Source: a virus | Length of the DNA stretch: 35,579 nucleotides | IMG/VR virus record: IMGVR_UViG_3300034198_020821 | Location: 1-35,579 of that record | Direction: 5' to 3' (one strand) | In this document: positions 12,337-20,581 of the stretch, in pieces | How positions within the stretch are numbered: the stretch's first letter is position 1 | Layout: every line of letters begins with the position of its first letter | Notes under the pieces: generated by a model | Told to the model about the DNA's origin: nothing | Seen by the model: the letters and a program-made list of their open reading frames with translations, nothing else | Databases searched by the model: none | Translations under genes and position numbers: made by a program

Positions 12337-13157
12337 CGCTAATGAATCCACTTCGCATTTTTTACGCCCCGGATAACGGTTCCCTTATTGATGCGGGCGG
12401 GGGCTCGGGTGCGACCGCTGGCACCGATGACCCCGGCACTGATGACCCGGCCGCTTCGACGGATAACCCAGGGCAGGGTGATGAACCCAACCCGGCCGAC
12501 CCGTTCGGGGACTTGAAAGAGTACCAGGACGAAAGTGGAAAGTACCTGGGCAAATACAACACCATTAAAGACGTGTTTGACGGGTATAAAAACGCCACGG
12601 CCAAGCTGCGGGAGAAGATGCCGGAACCGCCAGAAAGTCCGGACGCCTACCAGTTCACCTGGAGTGAGGAGAGCGGGTTGGGGGATGTGGATTTGTCGGA
12701 TGATCCGGGGTGGCAAGCCATGGCGCCGGTGTTCCATGAGGAGGGCATTTCCAACGAAAAGGCCCAGCGTATTATTGAAAAATGGTTGGGGCATCAGGCC
12801 AGCGCCCAGGTGAAACCGGAAGAGATTCGGGCCGGGCTGGGGGCGGAGGCGGATCGTATTGTTAATGACGTGCAAGCCTTTGTAAACAAGGCCAACGACC
12901 CGGATGGCGTTGGGATGCTGGGGCAATTGGCGGGCCAAAACCCGGCCACCCTCAAAGCCTTCCATCAGCTCTTGCAGCAGATTGGGGAAAAAGCCATTCC
13001 GCAAACTTCTAATGGCGGCCATCTGAAATCCTGGCAGGAACTGGAACAGGATGCCTTTGATTATAAAGAGAAACACAAAGCCACCATTGATTCTAACCCG
13101 ACTCAACAAAAAATATACGAAGATCTCTTGCGGAAATCGATCCACGCTAAAAAATAG
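12333..13157 (+). CDS. Capsid assembly scaffolding protein, 274 aa
   Basis: The gene lies directly before the major capsid gene, as expected for scaffold. The N-terminal 65 residues are Asp/Gly/Pro-rich and disordered. The segment YLGKYNTIKDVFDGYKNATAKLREKMPEPPESPDAYQF is typical of T7-like scaffolds, and acidic helices follow to a charged C-terminal helix (LEQDAFDYKEKHKATIDSNPTQQKIYEDLLRKSI) that would contact the capsid. Scaffold guides prohead assembly and then leaves. A strong terminator follows, 27 bases after the stop. Confidence 0.85.
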   Translation: MTLMNPLRIFYAPDNGSLIDAGGGSGATAGTDDPGTDDPAASTDNPGQGDEPNPADPFGDLKEYQDESGKYLGKYNTIKDVFDGYKNATAKLREKMPEPPESPDAYQFTWSEESGLGDVDLSDDPGWQAMAPVFHEEGISNEKAQRIIEKWLGHQASAQVKPEEIRAGLGAEADRIVNDVQAFVNKANDPDGVGMLGQLAGQNPATLKAFHQLLQQIGEKAIPQTSNGGHLKSWQELEQDAFDYKEKHKATIDSNPTQQKIYEDLLRKSIHAKK

Positions 13158-13184
13158 CCAAACCCTTTTCTCTAACGGCGTTCC

Positions 13185-13226
13185 ATACCGGTGATAGTTG
13201 TCACTACCACCGGTATATTTTTTTAT
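13185..13226 (+). terminator. Strong terminator between scaffold and capsid genes
   Basis: The arms ATACCGGTG (13185-13193) and CACCGGTAT (13208-13216) pair perfectly, with an inner TAGT/ACTA stem, followed by ATTTTTTTA. It should reduce readthrough into the capsid gene unless it is suppressed, or unless the capsid has its own promoter in the 165 bases that follow. A second hairpin lies at 13250-13273. It could equally act as a 3' stabiliser. Confidence 0.85.
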
Positions 13227-13390
13227 ACATACCCAAAGCAATGGCACACCCGAAAGGCCCCATTCCTTTGGGACAGGTGACACGCCTTTAACGTGATGAA
13301 TTGGCCCCCGATTTCAGGGCACACCCAGTTCGGACAGCTGAGTTACTCAGTCTCCGGGCTGAGATGTGAATGAATTGGAGGCTTTTTAGC

Positions 13391-14242
13391 ATGTCGCAAC
13401 AGTTAAGCAATGACGCGGTTAAACTATTTGAGGCGGAAGTAAAGCACGTATTCCAGCCCATGGTGCAGGAAGTGCGCAATATTGTTCGGGTCAAGCAGGC
13501 CGTTGGGGCCAATGCCGTACAATTTCCCGTGATGGGTCGCGGAGTTTCGTCCGAGCGTACAAACATTCATACCGATATCCCGGTTATGAATGTGACCCAC
13601 CAGCCTGTCAGTGTGACCACTCGGGATTGGGCGGCTTCCGAGTTGACTGATATCTTCAAGAACAATCAGGTCAGCTATGATGAGCGCCAGGAGTTGGTTA
13701 AAACCATCAACATGGCCTTCAAGCGCCGTTTGTTGCAGTTGATTATCGACGCCCTGGTGGCGGCTGGCTTGTCCAAGACCGTGGCCAAAAACGTGTCCGG
13801 GTCCAACGATAACCTAAACCTGACCATGTTGCGGGCTACGGCCAAGCTGATGGACTTGGATGGGGTAGACCCTGAGGACCGGACTTTTCTGGCTCACACC
13901 AACGGGATGCACTACCTGACCAAAGACAGTCAGGTCACCTCATCCGATTTCAACACGGTCAATATCCTGACCAAGGGCAAGATTGATACCTATTACGGGT
14001 TCAACTTCTTCCCGGCGCCTAACTTGCCTGAGGGTGGTTTGCCGTTGGCCACCAACGATCGAAGCAATTTCGCCTTCCAGAAAATGGCGGTAGGTCTAGC
14101 CATTAATATGGACCCCACGGTGAAAATTGACTGGGAACCTTCCAAGGGCGCTTGGCGGGTTACCGGCTTTATGTCGGCCAACGCGGTGGTCATTGATCCC
14201 TTGGGCGCGGTCAAAATCACCACGGACGAGTCCCTGGCTTAA
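13391..14242 (+). CDS. Major capsid protein, 283 aa
   Basis: ATG at 13391 has a perfect GGAGG nine bases upstream. The position after the scaffold and before the decoration-like and tail tubular genes identifies it, together with patterns typical of T7/BPP-1-type capsid proteins: an N-terminal helix (SQQLSNDAVKLFEAEVKHVFQPMVQE), an AVQFPVMGRG strand, a long central helix (DERQELVKTINMAFKRRLLQLIIDALVA) and GAWRVTGFMSANAVVIDP near the end. It would form the icosahedral shell in the HK97-type fold. Three-dimensional fold membership is inferred from context. Confidence 0.88.
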   Translation: MSQQLSNDAVKLFEAEVKHVFQPMVQEVRNIVRVKQAVGANAVQFPVMGRGVSSERTNIHTDIPVMNVTHQPVSVTTRDWAASELTDIFKNNQVSYDERQELVKTINMAFKRRLLQLIIDALVAAGLSKTVAKNVSGSNDNLNLTMLRATAKLMDLDGVDPEDRTFLAHTNGMHYLTKDSQVTSSDFNTVNILTKGKIDTYYGFNFFPAPNLPEGGLPLATNDRSNFAFQKMAVGLAINMDPTVKIDWEPSKGAWRVTGFMSANAVVIDPLGAVKITTDESLA

Positions 14243-14296
14243 TCGTTGAGTTTGTAAGCACTTGGGCTTCGGCCCTGAATTTGAAAGGGAAGTAAC

Positions 14297-14569
14297 ATGC
14301 CTTTTAACAAAGCAAACTGGGCCAATGGCGGGAACATGCAAGGCGCGCCAGCCATGCACCGCTATAGCACCTCGGACACGGCGGCCACCGTGGACACCAC
14401 CGGTTATTTTAACGCGGTGGCGGATGAAGTACGGGTAGGGGACGTCATCCTGGCGGCCACCGGGGTGGGGGGTACCCTGGCCACTGGCCTGTATCAGGTG
14501 CGCTCTATTTCCAGCGGCGTGGTCGATGTGGCCGACGCTCTGGTCATCCCTGCGACCAACACCGATTAG
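14297..14569 (+). CDS. Probable head decoration-type protein, 90 aa
   Basis: ATG at 14297 follows GAAAGGGAAG. The pattern GNMQGAPAMHRYSTSDTAATVDTTGYFNAVADEVRVGDVILAA followed by a YQVRSISSGVV strand is common in small proteins directly after podophage capsid genes. They are generally taken as head fibre, cement or decoration proteins. The small beta-rich fold and position support this, but direct evidence is lacking. Confidence 0.65.
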   Translation: MPFNKANWANGGNMQGAPAMHRYSTSDTAATVDTTGYFNAVADEVRVGDVILAATGVGGTLATGLYQVRSISSGVVDVADALVIPATNTD

Positions 14570-14574
14570 TAATT

Positions 14575-14620
14575 TGGGAGGGCCGGTTGTCTCCTTGCCG
14601 GTCCTCCCCCCTTAAGGGGG
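14575..14620 (+). promoter_or_regulatory. Two hairpins that hold the ribosome site of tail tubular gene A
   Basis: A first hairpin pairs GGGAGG and CCGG with CCGG and CCTCCC (14575-14607). The second is a perfect CCCCCTTAAGGGGG (14607-14620) whose right arm is the Shine-Dalgarno of the next gene, five bases before its ATG. They could work as an alternating pair that sets expression relative to capsid. Confidence 0.5.
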
Positions 14621-14624
14621 ATTG

Positions 14625-15191
14625 ATGCCAGCACCCACTACTTCCATATCCCTTTGCAGCGCCGCCCTGGTTTTGGTCGGCGCTGATGAAATTTCCAGTT
14701 TTGATGATGAAAGCCGGGAAGCCAAAGTCTCCGGGCAGTTGTATCAAATGATCCTGCTTGATTTATTGACCCGGCACCCCTGGCGTTTTTCGCTGGGCAT
14801 GGCCCAGTTGAACCGCCTGGAAGCGGTGCCTTTGTACCAGTACAAATATGCTTACCAGTTGCCGGTGGATATGCTCCAGTTGCGCAGTATGGAAAAAGCC
14901 TTCCCTTATGAAATTTTTGAGGACAAGCTGTACACCGATGAGGAAGAGGTCAAGGTCACTTACCAGTTCCAGCCGGTGGAATCCAAATTCCCACCCTATT
15001 TTGTGCGCTTGCTGGTGTTAAATCTGGCGGGCGATTTTGCCGTATCCCTGATGGAAGATGAAAGCAAAATGCAGTTGTACACATCTCTGGCCGATCGTCA
15101 GGAACGCAAGGCCAAAACGGTGGACAGCCAGCAACAGCCCAGCCGAAGCATCCGGGAACAGAATCACATTCTAATTCAGGCGCGTCTGTAA
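14625..15191 (+). CDS. Tail tubular protein A (gp11-like), 188 aa
   Basis: The protein matches the T7 gp11 tail-tube family: SISLCSAALVLVGADEISSFDDESREAKVSGQLYQMILLDLLTRHPWRFSLG, where the small N-terminal helix, the L-Y-x3-L helix and the HPWRF motif are characteristic. YQYKYAYQLPVDMLQLRSM follows. In T7 it forms the dodecameric adaptor between portal and nozzle. ATG 14625 is used rather than the TTG one codon earlier. It overlaps the next gene by one base (TAATG). Confidence 0.9.
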   Translation: MPAPTTSISLCSAALVLVGADEISSFDDESREAKVSGQLYQMILLDLLTRHPWRFSLGMAQLNRLEAVPLYQYKYAYQLPVDMLQLRSMEKAFPYEIFEDKLYTDEEEVKVTYQFQPVESKFPPYFVRLLVLNLAGDFAVSLMEDESKMQLYTSLADRQERKAKTVDSQQQPSRSIREQNHILIQARL

Positions 15192-16948
15192 TGCGGGTGG
15201 TTAGTGTTCAAAATGCCTTTGTCAGTGGGGAGTTATCCCCCAACATGTACGGGCGGACCAATCTGGAAAGCTACCAGAAAAGCGGTGCCCAGCTTCGTAA
15301 CGTCTATGTCACCCCGCAAGGGGGGTGTCCTCGGCGGGAAGGCTTGCAATATGTGGACCAGACCACCAATAACGCCAAAAACCGGCTGGTCAGTTTTGAG
15401 TTTAATACGGAACAGGTCTATTTAATTAGTTATACCCCGGCTGAGATGAAGGTCTACAAAAACGATCAGCTGGTGGCCACGGTGAAAACCGGGCCGATTG
15501 CCAATATCACCGCCAAAATACTGGATGAGATGAACTATACTCAGTCGGCGGACACCCTGATACTGGCTCATGAGGATTTGCAAACCGCCAACATCAGCCG
15601 GACCAGTGACACGGTATGGACGGCGGCCAATGTGGCTTTTACCAATATCCCCCAATATAACTACGGGGCGGGCAATGAGGCGGTCTTTAGCGTGACCCGG
15701 GGATGGCCCCGCAGTGTGGCTTTTAAGTTTGGCCGTTTGTGGCTGGGCGGGTTGAAATCTCGGCCGCAAACCATTCTGGCTTCCAAAACCGGGGACTTTT
15801 TCAACCTGAATGTGGGCACCGCCCTGGACGAGGACGCCATCAATGTGACCATTGACGATGACCGGGTCAATGCCATTATCAACATGTTCCCTGGGCGCAC
15901 CCTGCAACTGTTCACCAAGGGCGGGGAGTTCACTATTCAGGCCGCTTTGACCGATCCGGTCACCCCTGGCAAGATTGCCGAACAGCTCAAGAAGGCCACC
16001 TTGCATGGTTGCAACCGAACCCGTCCGGTGTCCGTGGATGGCTCGACCATCTTCGTGGAAGGGAGCGGGCAGGTGGTCCGGCAGTTCACGTATAACGATG
16101 TGGAGCAATCCTACAACTCCCCCAACATCAGCCTGCTGTCCTCGCACCTGATTCGCAAGCCGGTGCGTATGGATGTGCGGCGGGCCACGGAAGCCTTCCC
16201 GGCGGATTACGTGTATCTTGTTAATTCGGATGGCACTATGGCCGTGCTGAATATCCTGCGGGATGAGCAATTGTTGGCCTGGTCCCTCTTTGAAACGGAC
16301 GGCCGCTTTGAGGATGTTTGCGTGGTGGGTAATGATGTCTATGTGACGGTGCAGCGCAATATCAACGGCAATCTGGTGCGCTATATCGAGAAGTTCAATA
16401 ACAGCAACCTGACCGATGCCTCCAAACGGCAGACGGTACAAGTGTATTCTAATGGGATGCTGGGGCAAACCATTTCGGAACCCACCACGGCCTGGGCTGG
16501 TTTTGGTCACCTGGAAGGGGAGGAGATCAAAGTGCTGGGGGATCGCTTTGTGTTGGACAATGAGGTGGTGACCAATGGCGGCATCGTCTCCAGTGAGTCG
16601 GTGTTGGAACTGGAGGTGGGTTTGAACTTCAAGGCGCTGGTGGAAACCCTGCCTGCGGAGTTGATTATTGGCGGACAGTCCAAAATGGGGGACTACAAGC
16701 GCATGGTGTATGCAAATTTACGCCTGCTGAACAGTCGGGGAGTCATCGTCAAGCAGAAAAATGGACAGGTTTACAAGCCGGTGTTTCGGCAATTTGGGGA
16801 GTCGGTGCTGGACAAGCCTGTGGAATTGTTTACCGGTTGGAAAAAAGTGTACCTGGGCGGCATTGACCGGGATTCTCAAGTCATTATCACCCAGGAAGAT
16901 CCCCTGGAATTTAATTTGTTGGCCCTCTCAATCGGTCTAGGAGTGTAG
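15191..16948 (+). CDS. Tail tubular protein B (gp12-like nozzle), 585 aa
   Basis: The N terminus MRVVSVQNAFVSGELSPNMYGRTNLESYQKSGAQLRNVYVTPQGGCPRREGLQYV is typical of podovirus stabilisation and tubular B proteins, including the GELSP and GG-x2-R-R-G motifs. The middle has repeated beta-strand signatures such as GRTLQLFTKGGEFTI and SGQVVRQFTYN, consistent with the propeller-like platform of T7 gp12. It is shorter than T7 gp12 (about 790 residues). Six copies would form the tail nozzle, contacting tail fibres and internal proteins. Confidence 0.88.
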   Translation: MRVVSVQNAFVSGELSPNMYGRTNLESYQKSGAQLRNVYVTPQGGCPRREGLQYVDQTTNNAKNRLVSFEFNTEQVYLISYTPAEMKVYKNDQLVATVKTGPIANITAKILDEMNYTQSADTLILAHEDLQTANISRTSDTVWTAANVAFTNIPQYNYGAGNEAVFSVTRGWPRSVAFKFGRLWLGGLKSRPQTILASKTGDFFNLNVGTALDEDAINVTIDDDRVNAIINMFPGRTLQLFTKGGEFTIQAALTDPVTPGKIAEQLKKATLHGCNRTRPVSVDGSTIFVEGSGQVVRQFTYNDVEQSYNSPNISLLSSHLIRKPVRMDVRRATEAFPADYVYLVNSDGTMAVLNILRDEQLLAWSLFETDGRFEDVCVVGNDVYVTVQRNINGNLVRYIEKFNNSNLTDASKRQTVQVYSNGMLGQTISEPTTAWAGFGHLEGEEIKVLGDRFVLDNEVVTNGGIVSSESVLELEVGLNFKALVETLPAELIIGGQSKMGDYKRMVYANLRLLNSRGVIVKQKNGQVYKPVFRQFGESVLDKPVELFTGWKKVYLGGIDRDSQVIITQEDPLEFNLLALSIGLGV

Positions 16949-16952
16949 CGGT

Positions 16953-17552
16953 ATGAAGATTTTAGCCATTGGTTCCTTGATTGCGGCCACGGTGTTAACA
17001 GCCGGGGCGGCTTTGCCTGCGGTGGCGGCAGCGGCTCCGGTTATGGCCGGACTGGCGGTGGCCTCTGGTACTTTGGGCTTAGCTTCGGGTGTTATCGGCG
17101 GGGTGCAGGCCAGTAAAACGGCTAAAATGAAAGAGGATCAGCTTAAACTGGAATTGCAAGGGGAGCGCACCCAGGCGGCCATTGAGGCTCAGGATTTACA
17201 GCAAAAGCTGACCCGCACTCTGGCCACCCAAAATGCCATTTTTGGTGGGTCTAACGTCAGTCTATCCGATGGTACCCCGTCCATCATTGCCGGGGATACC
17301 TTCACCGTGGCGGAGCAAATGCAAAAGCGGGCCGACCTGATGAGTCAGACCCGGCGGACGGTTTTGGGGATGGAGATTAAAGACAACGCTTCGGCCGGGC
17401 GGGCGGCCATGACCACCAGTTTCCTGAATGCAGGAGCGTCCCTGATCAGCAGTGGGGCCGCTGCGGCCAAGATTGGGTCAGTGCCCCGTTTGGGGAACTC
17501 GGCCACTCCGTTGGGTCCCACTGTTCAGGCCAATCCTTTGATTCGTGGATAG
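16953..17552 (+). CDS. Internal virion protein (gp14-like), 199 aa
   Basis: Residues 1-55 are strongly hydrophobic Ala/Gly/Val-rich (LAIGSLIAATVLTAGAALPAVAA, then a second stretch), followed by a long helix (KTAKMKEDQLKLELQGERTQAAIEAQDLQQKLTRTL) and an Ala/Gly-rich C terminus. This head-hydrophobic, middle-coiled layout and the place after tubular B match T7 gp14, which inserts in the outer membrane during ejection. The similarity is in architecture rather than motif. Confidence 0.7.
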   Translation: MKILAIGSLIAATVLTAGAALPAVAAAAPVMAGLAVASGTLGLASGVIGGVQASKTAKMKEDQLKLELQGERTQAAIEAQDLQQKLTRTLATQNAIFGGSNVSLSDGTPSIIAGDTFTVAEQMQKRADLMSQTRRTVLGMEIKDNASAGRAAMTTSFLNAGASLISSGAAAAKIGSVPRLGNSATPLGPTVQANPLIRG

Positions 17553-17569
17553 AGAGTAAGGAGCGCACT

Positions 17570-20164
17570 ATGTCAGCACAAGGCGGCGGGATTCCTCGGT
17601 TTAACCCGGAAGTAAATGTGAACTTTCGGGCCATTCCTTCATTCACCCCACAGGCTCCGGCCCAAAATGCCCAGTTGTTTGGGCAATTGAGCAATGTGTT
17701 TAATGGGATTCTGGACAAGGTGGTGGACGTGCAGGCCCAGCGGGTCAAGTTGGAAGCGGGAAAGGCGGGAACCCAGGCGGGAGCCCAGCCCGGTTTTGAT
17801 GCCACCACTTTACCGGAAGAGGCCACCATTGCCGCCCAGGCTTACCGGCAATCGGCTCTGGAGAGTTTTGCCAGTCAGTTGGAACTGGACCGGGATCAAA
17901 AGTTTGCCAGTTACCAGCTGGAGTATGAAAAGCTTCCGGAGGCGGAGCGGGACCCGGCTCGCTTGCAGGCTCAGTTCCAGGGGTATATTCAAGGGGTGGC
18001 TGAAAAGTTGCCCACCGAATTGCGGGCGCCCTATATGCAAATGGCGGTGAATAAAGCCAATCCGGTGGTCTTGCAAGCCAATCGTCAATATCTGGCCACC
18101 CAGCAAGCGGCCGCTCAGGCCAACAATCAGGCCGCCGTCCAGGTGCTTAAAAAACAGTTGATGGACAACCCGCTGCCAGCTAATGAGGTTGAGCAGAAGG
18201 CCTATGATACCAGTCTGGCCCAGTTGAGTCAGGCCATGAAGTCTGCCGGATATCAGCCTAATGAGCAGACCCTGGTGCTGGAAGAGTTGCGCGATCATAC
18301 GGTCAAGGTGACCAAGGAGCGCACGGAACAAGGGTTTCTGTCTGAGTTTGAAAACGCACCGGACAAGCTGGCTTACTTTGAGAAGTTCACCCAGGCCAAG
18401 CCGGGGGCGTTGGGGTTGGATACGGAAACCCAGAATAAGCTGTCTGGGGTCATGCAGGCTGATATTGAGGATCAAGACTGGGCCGAAAAGCAGCGACATC
18501 AGGAATTAAGTTTTGAGCAAAAACTCACTCTGGATTTAAAGAAGCAGGCCATTGAGGATGGGATCAAGGACGGGAGCGTCAGTAAAGTGGCGTTAACCCG
18601 CTTTATTGCGGAGCATCAGGACAATATTGATTCCGGTTGGGCGGCAACTCAATTGACGAATTGGAGTAAAACCCAGAAGGCTTTGGTGGAAAAAAACCAG
18701 AAAATCCAAGACTTGATGAGTGGGAACGTCTTAATGAGCCCGGACGATCCGGAAACACAGGACTTGGTGGACGAGGCGGCCAAACGGCTGACTGGATTGG
18801 TATCTCCGGTGGCTGGTGCCAAAATCACCGGGGTGTATGAGGAAGACCGGGGAGACCATAAGCATGGGGGGGTGGATTTGGCGGCCCCTAACGGCTCGGC
18901 TATTCGGGCCATGCGGGGTGGAAAAGTCACCTTTGTGGGGACCATGAAGGGGTTTGGCAATACCGTTAAAATCCAGATGGACGATGGGTACACCATGCTG
19001 GTGGGTCATAATTCGGCCAATAAAGTAAAGCTGAATCAGCGGGTGGAAGCGGGGGATGTGGTGGCCCTGGTGGGGTCCCAAGGGCGTTCAACCGGTCCGC
19101 ATGCCCATGTGGAAATTTTTGATAAGAAAGGCCAGCGGGTCAATCCGCAAGAGTATATGGGTCAGCAAAAGAAAGCCTTGGGAATGAGTGAAGAACAGGC
19201 CATGCGGCACTTGATTCTGAAAAGTGGGGTGGTCCCAACCGTCTATAAAAATAAAATGCTGGCCATGCTGCATGGGGATGTAAAGCAGCAGGCGGAGGCG
19301 GCTGGTATTTATGGCTGGATGTTGGATCAGGATGTGGAAGTCAAGGGGGTGAGTGAGCGGGATCGGGGCTTGTTGGCCCGGATTGATGCTGAATTACGGC
19401 GTAATGTGCCCCCGGATAAAGCTGTGATGATGGCCCGTGAAGCGTTGAACCCTGGTAATGAAAACAAGATACTGGGAGATCAGGAGCGGGTTAAGCAGTG
19501 GCTGAAAGAGCCGGGTGTCCAGATTGAAAATTTGTTAACTGAAAATCAGGGATGGTTTAATGGTTCTGCCCAGGCTCCAAATGTGCCGGTTTATGGTGGG
19601 GCTTTGGATAATATGAAAGCCGACTGGAAAGCCTTTTTGGAAAAGGCTGGGGCTGAAACTGGAGGCGATAAGGAGGCTTCTGTAAAATTGGCCTTAAAGG
19701 ATTTTAAAAAGCTTTATGGGTGGTCTGGGGTTTCTGGGACGCGACAATATATAAAATATGCCCCGGAAAAATTTTATGGAATCCGGGGTTATTCAAGGCA
19801 AGAAAATACCGAATGGATACAGGAGCAGCTGTACCAGGACTATAAAGGGGATTTGCCCAAAGGGGTGGATAAAAGCCGTTTGATGATTGCACCGCATCGG
19901 TATACGGGGAGGCAAGCCGCAACGGGACGTCCTGGTTACAGTGTGTTTTACAAAAACACGGATGGTCGGATTGTGCAGCTCATGGAGTCCAATGGCAAAG
20001 AAAGCATTTTCTGGCCTGACCCTCAGAAAAAAATCCAGCAAGAGCGGCTGAAAGCCCAAAGGGAAGCTCAGAAAAAAGCCGCTAAGGAAATGGCTTTGAT
20101 GAAAGAGTTACGGCAAACGGCTTTGAAGGCTCAGCCAAAACCGTTTAACATGCTGGGTAAGTAA
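17570..20164 (+). CDS. Internal virion protein with embedded M23 peptidase, 864 aa
   Basis: The protein has helical N- and C-terminal parts and a compact M23 (LytM/lysostaphin-type) domain at about residues 415-520. The domain shows HGGVDLAAP with its zinc ligands H and D about residues 432-436, a Gly-rich core (GKVTFVGTMKGFGNTVKIQMDDGYTMLVGH) and GPHAHVEIF with the H-x-H pair about 511-513. M23 enzymes cut peptide cross-links of peptidoglycan. In T7 the ejected internal protein gp16 carries a transglycosylase instead, so this virion probably uses a peptidase to open the cell wall. The C terminus is Lys/Gln-rich. Confidence 0.85.
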   Translation: MSAQGGGIPRFNPEVNVNFRAIPSFTPQAPAQNAQLFGQLSNVFNGILDKVVDVQAQRVKLEAGKAGTQAGAQPGFDATTLPEEATIAAQAYRQSALESFASQLELDRDQKFASYQLEYEKLPEAERDPARLQAQFQGYIQGVAEKLPTELRAPYMQMAVNKANPVVLQANRQYLATQQAAAQANNQAAVQVLKKQLMDNPLPANEVEQKAYDTSLAQLSQAMKSAGYQPNEQTLVLEELRDHTVKVTKERTEQGFLSEFENAPDKLAYFEKFTQAKPGALGLDTETQNKLSGVMQADIEDQDWAEKQRHQELSFEQKLTLDLKKQAIEDGIKDGSVSKVALTRFIAEHQDNIDSGWAATQLTNWSKTQKALVEKNQKIQDLMSGNVLMSPDDPETQDLVDEAAKRLTGLVSPVAGAKITGVYEEDRGDHKHGGVDLAAPNGSAIRAMRGGKVTFVGTMKGFGNTVKIQMDDGYTMLVGHNSANKVKLNQRVEAGDVVALVGSQGRSTGPHAHVEIFDKKGQRVNPQEYMGQQKKALGMSEEQAMRHLILKSGVVPTVYKNKMLAMLHGDVKQQAEAAGIYGWMLDQDVEVKGVSERDRGLLARIDAELRRNVPPDKAVMMAREALNPGNENKILGDQERVKQWLKEPGVQIENLLTENQGWFNGSAQAPNVPVYGGALDNMKADWKAFLEKAGAETGGDKEASVKLALKDFKKLYGWSGVSGTRQYIKYAPEKFYGIRGYSRQENTEWIQEQLYQDYKGDLPKGVDKSRLMIAPHRYTGRQAATGRPGYSVFYKNTDGRIVQLMESNGKESIFWPDPQKKIQQERLKAQREAQKKAAKEMALMKELRQTALKAQPKPFNMLGK

Positions 20165-20206
20165 GCTCTGGTATTATCATGATGATAATTGCAAGGAGTT
20201 TTTAAA

Positions 20207-20545
20207 ATGCCTATAGGTACTCTTGAGCCGTCGTATGATTGCCCCGCTTTCCCTGGTGCATTGACAGACTCTTGTCCTGACTTTGGAGAACAGGATACCC
20301 AAGAGCTTAAAAGTCAGTTTAAAGTTATAGATTTGTCACAGGACCCTGTGGGCAGGGCCAAGGGATTTATAATTAGAAATAAAGAAATTGAAAACATAAA
20401 TCTTTCCGCCCAAGGGGAATATTACCAAAAAATGCAACAGGCGGAAGCAAATGTAGTTATTCTAACCATTGTTATTGTTTTATTATTGTTGGTGGCTGTA
20501 TTGTATTTGACTAGAAAATACAGGTTAAAAATTGTAAAAAGGTAA
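20207..20545 (+). CDS. Single-pass membrane protein in an AT-rich island, 112 aa
   Basis: ATG at 20207 has AAGGAG eight bases upstream. Residues 82-105 are one strong transmembrane helix (VVILTIVIVLLLLVAVLYLT) followed by a short basic tail, so the N-terminal 80 residues may face the periplasm. The gene and its flanks (about 20165-20580) are clearly more AT-rich than the two internal virion genes around it, so it may be a later insertion. No family was recognised; an ejection-pore helper or lysis protein would be possible. Confidence 0.6.
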   Translation: MPIGTLEPSYDCPAFPGALTDSCPDFGEQDTQELKSQFKVIDLSQDPVGRAKGFIIRNKEIENINLSAQGEYYQKMQQAEANVVILTIVIVLLLLVAVLYLTRKYRLKIVKR

Positions 20546-20581
20546 TAGTAAAGGGTGGGGCAAAATGAAGGTGACTTATTT

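Noticed and set aside
12339-13283. Leftward open frame opposite the scaffold gene (314 aa)
   Set aside because: Composition is that of an antisense shadow, and it runs through the strong terminator at 13185-13226.
15422-16510. Leftward open frame opposite tail tubular B (362 aa)
   Set aside because: His/Gly/Ile-rich shadow without start signals or domains.
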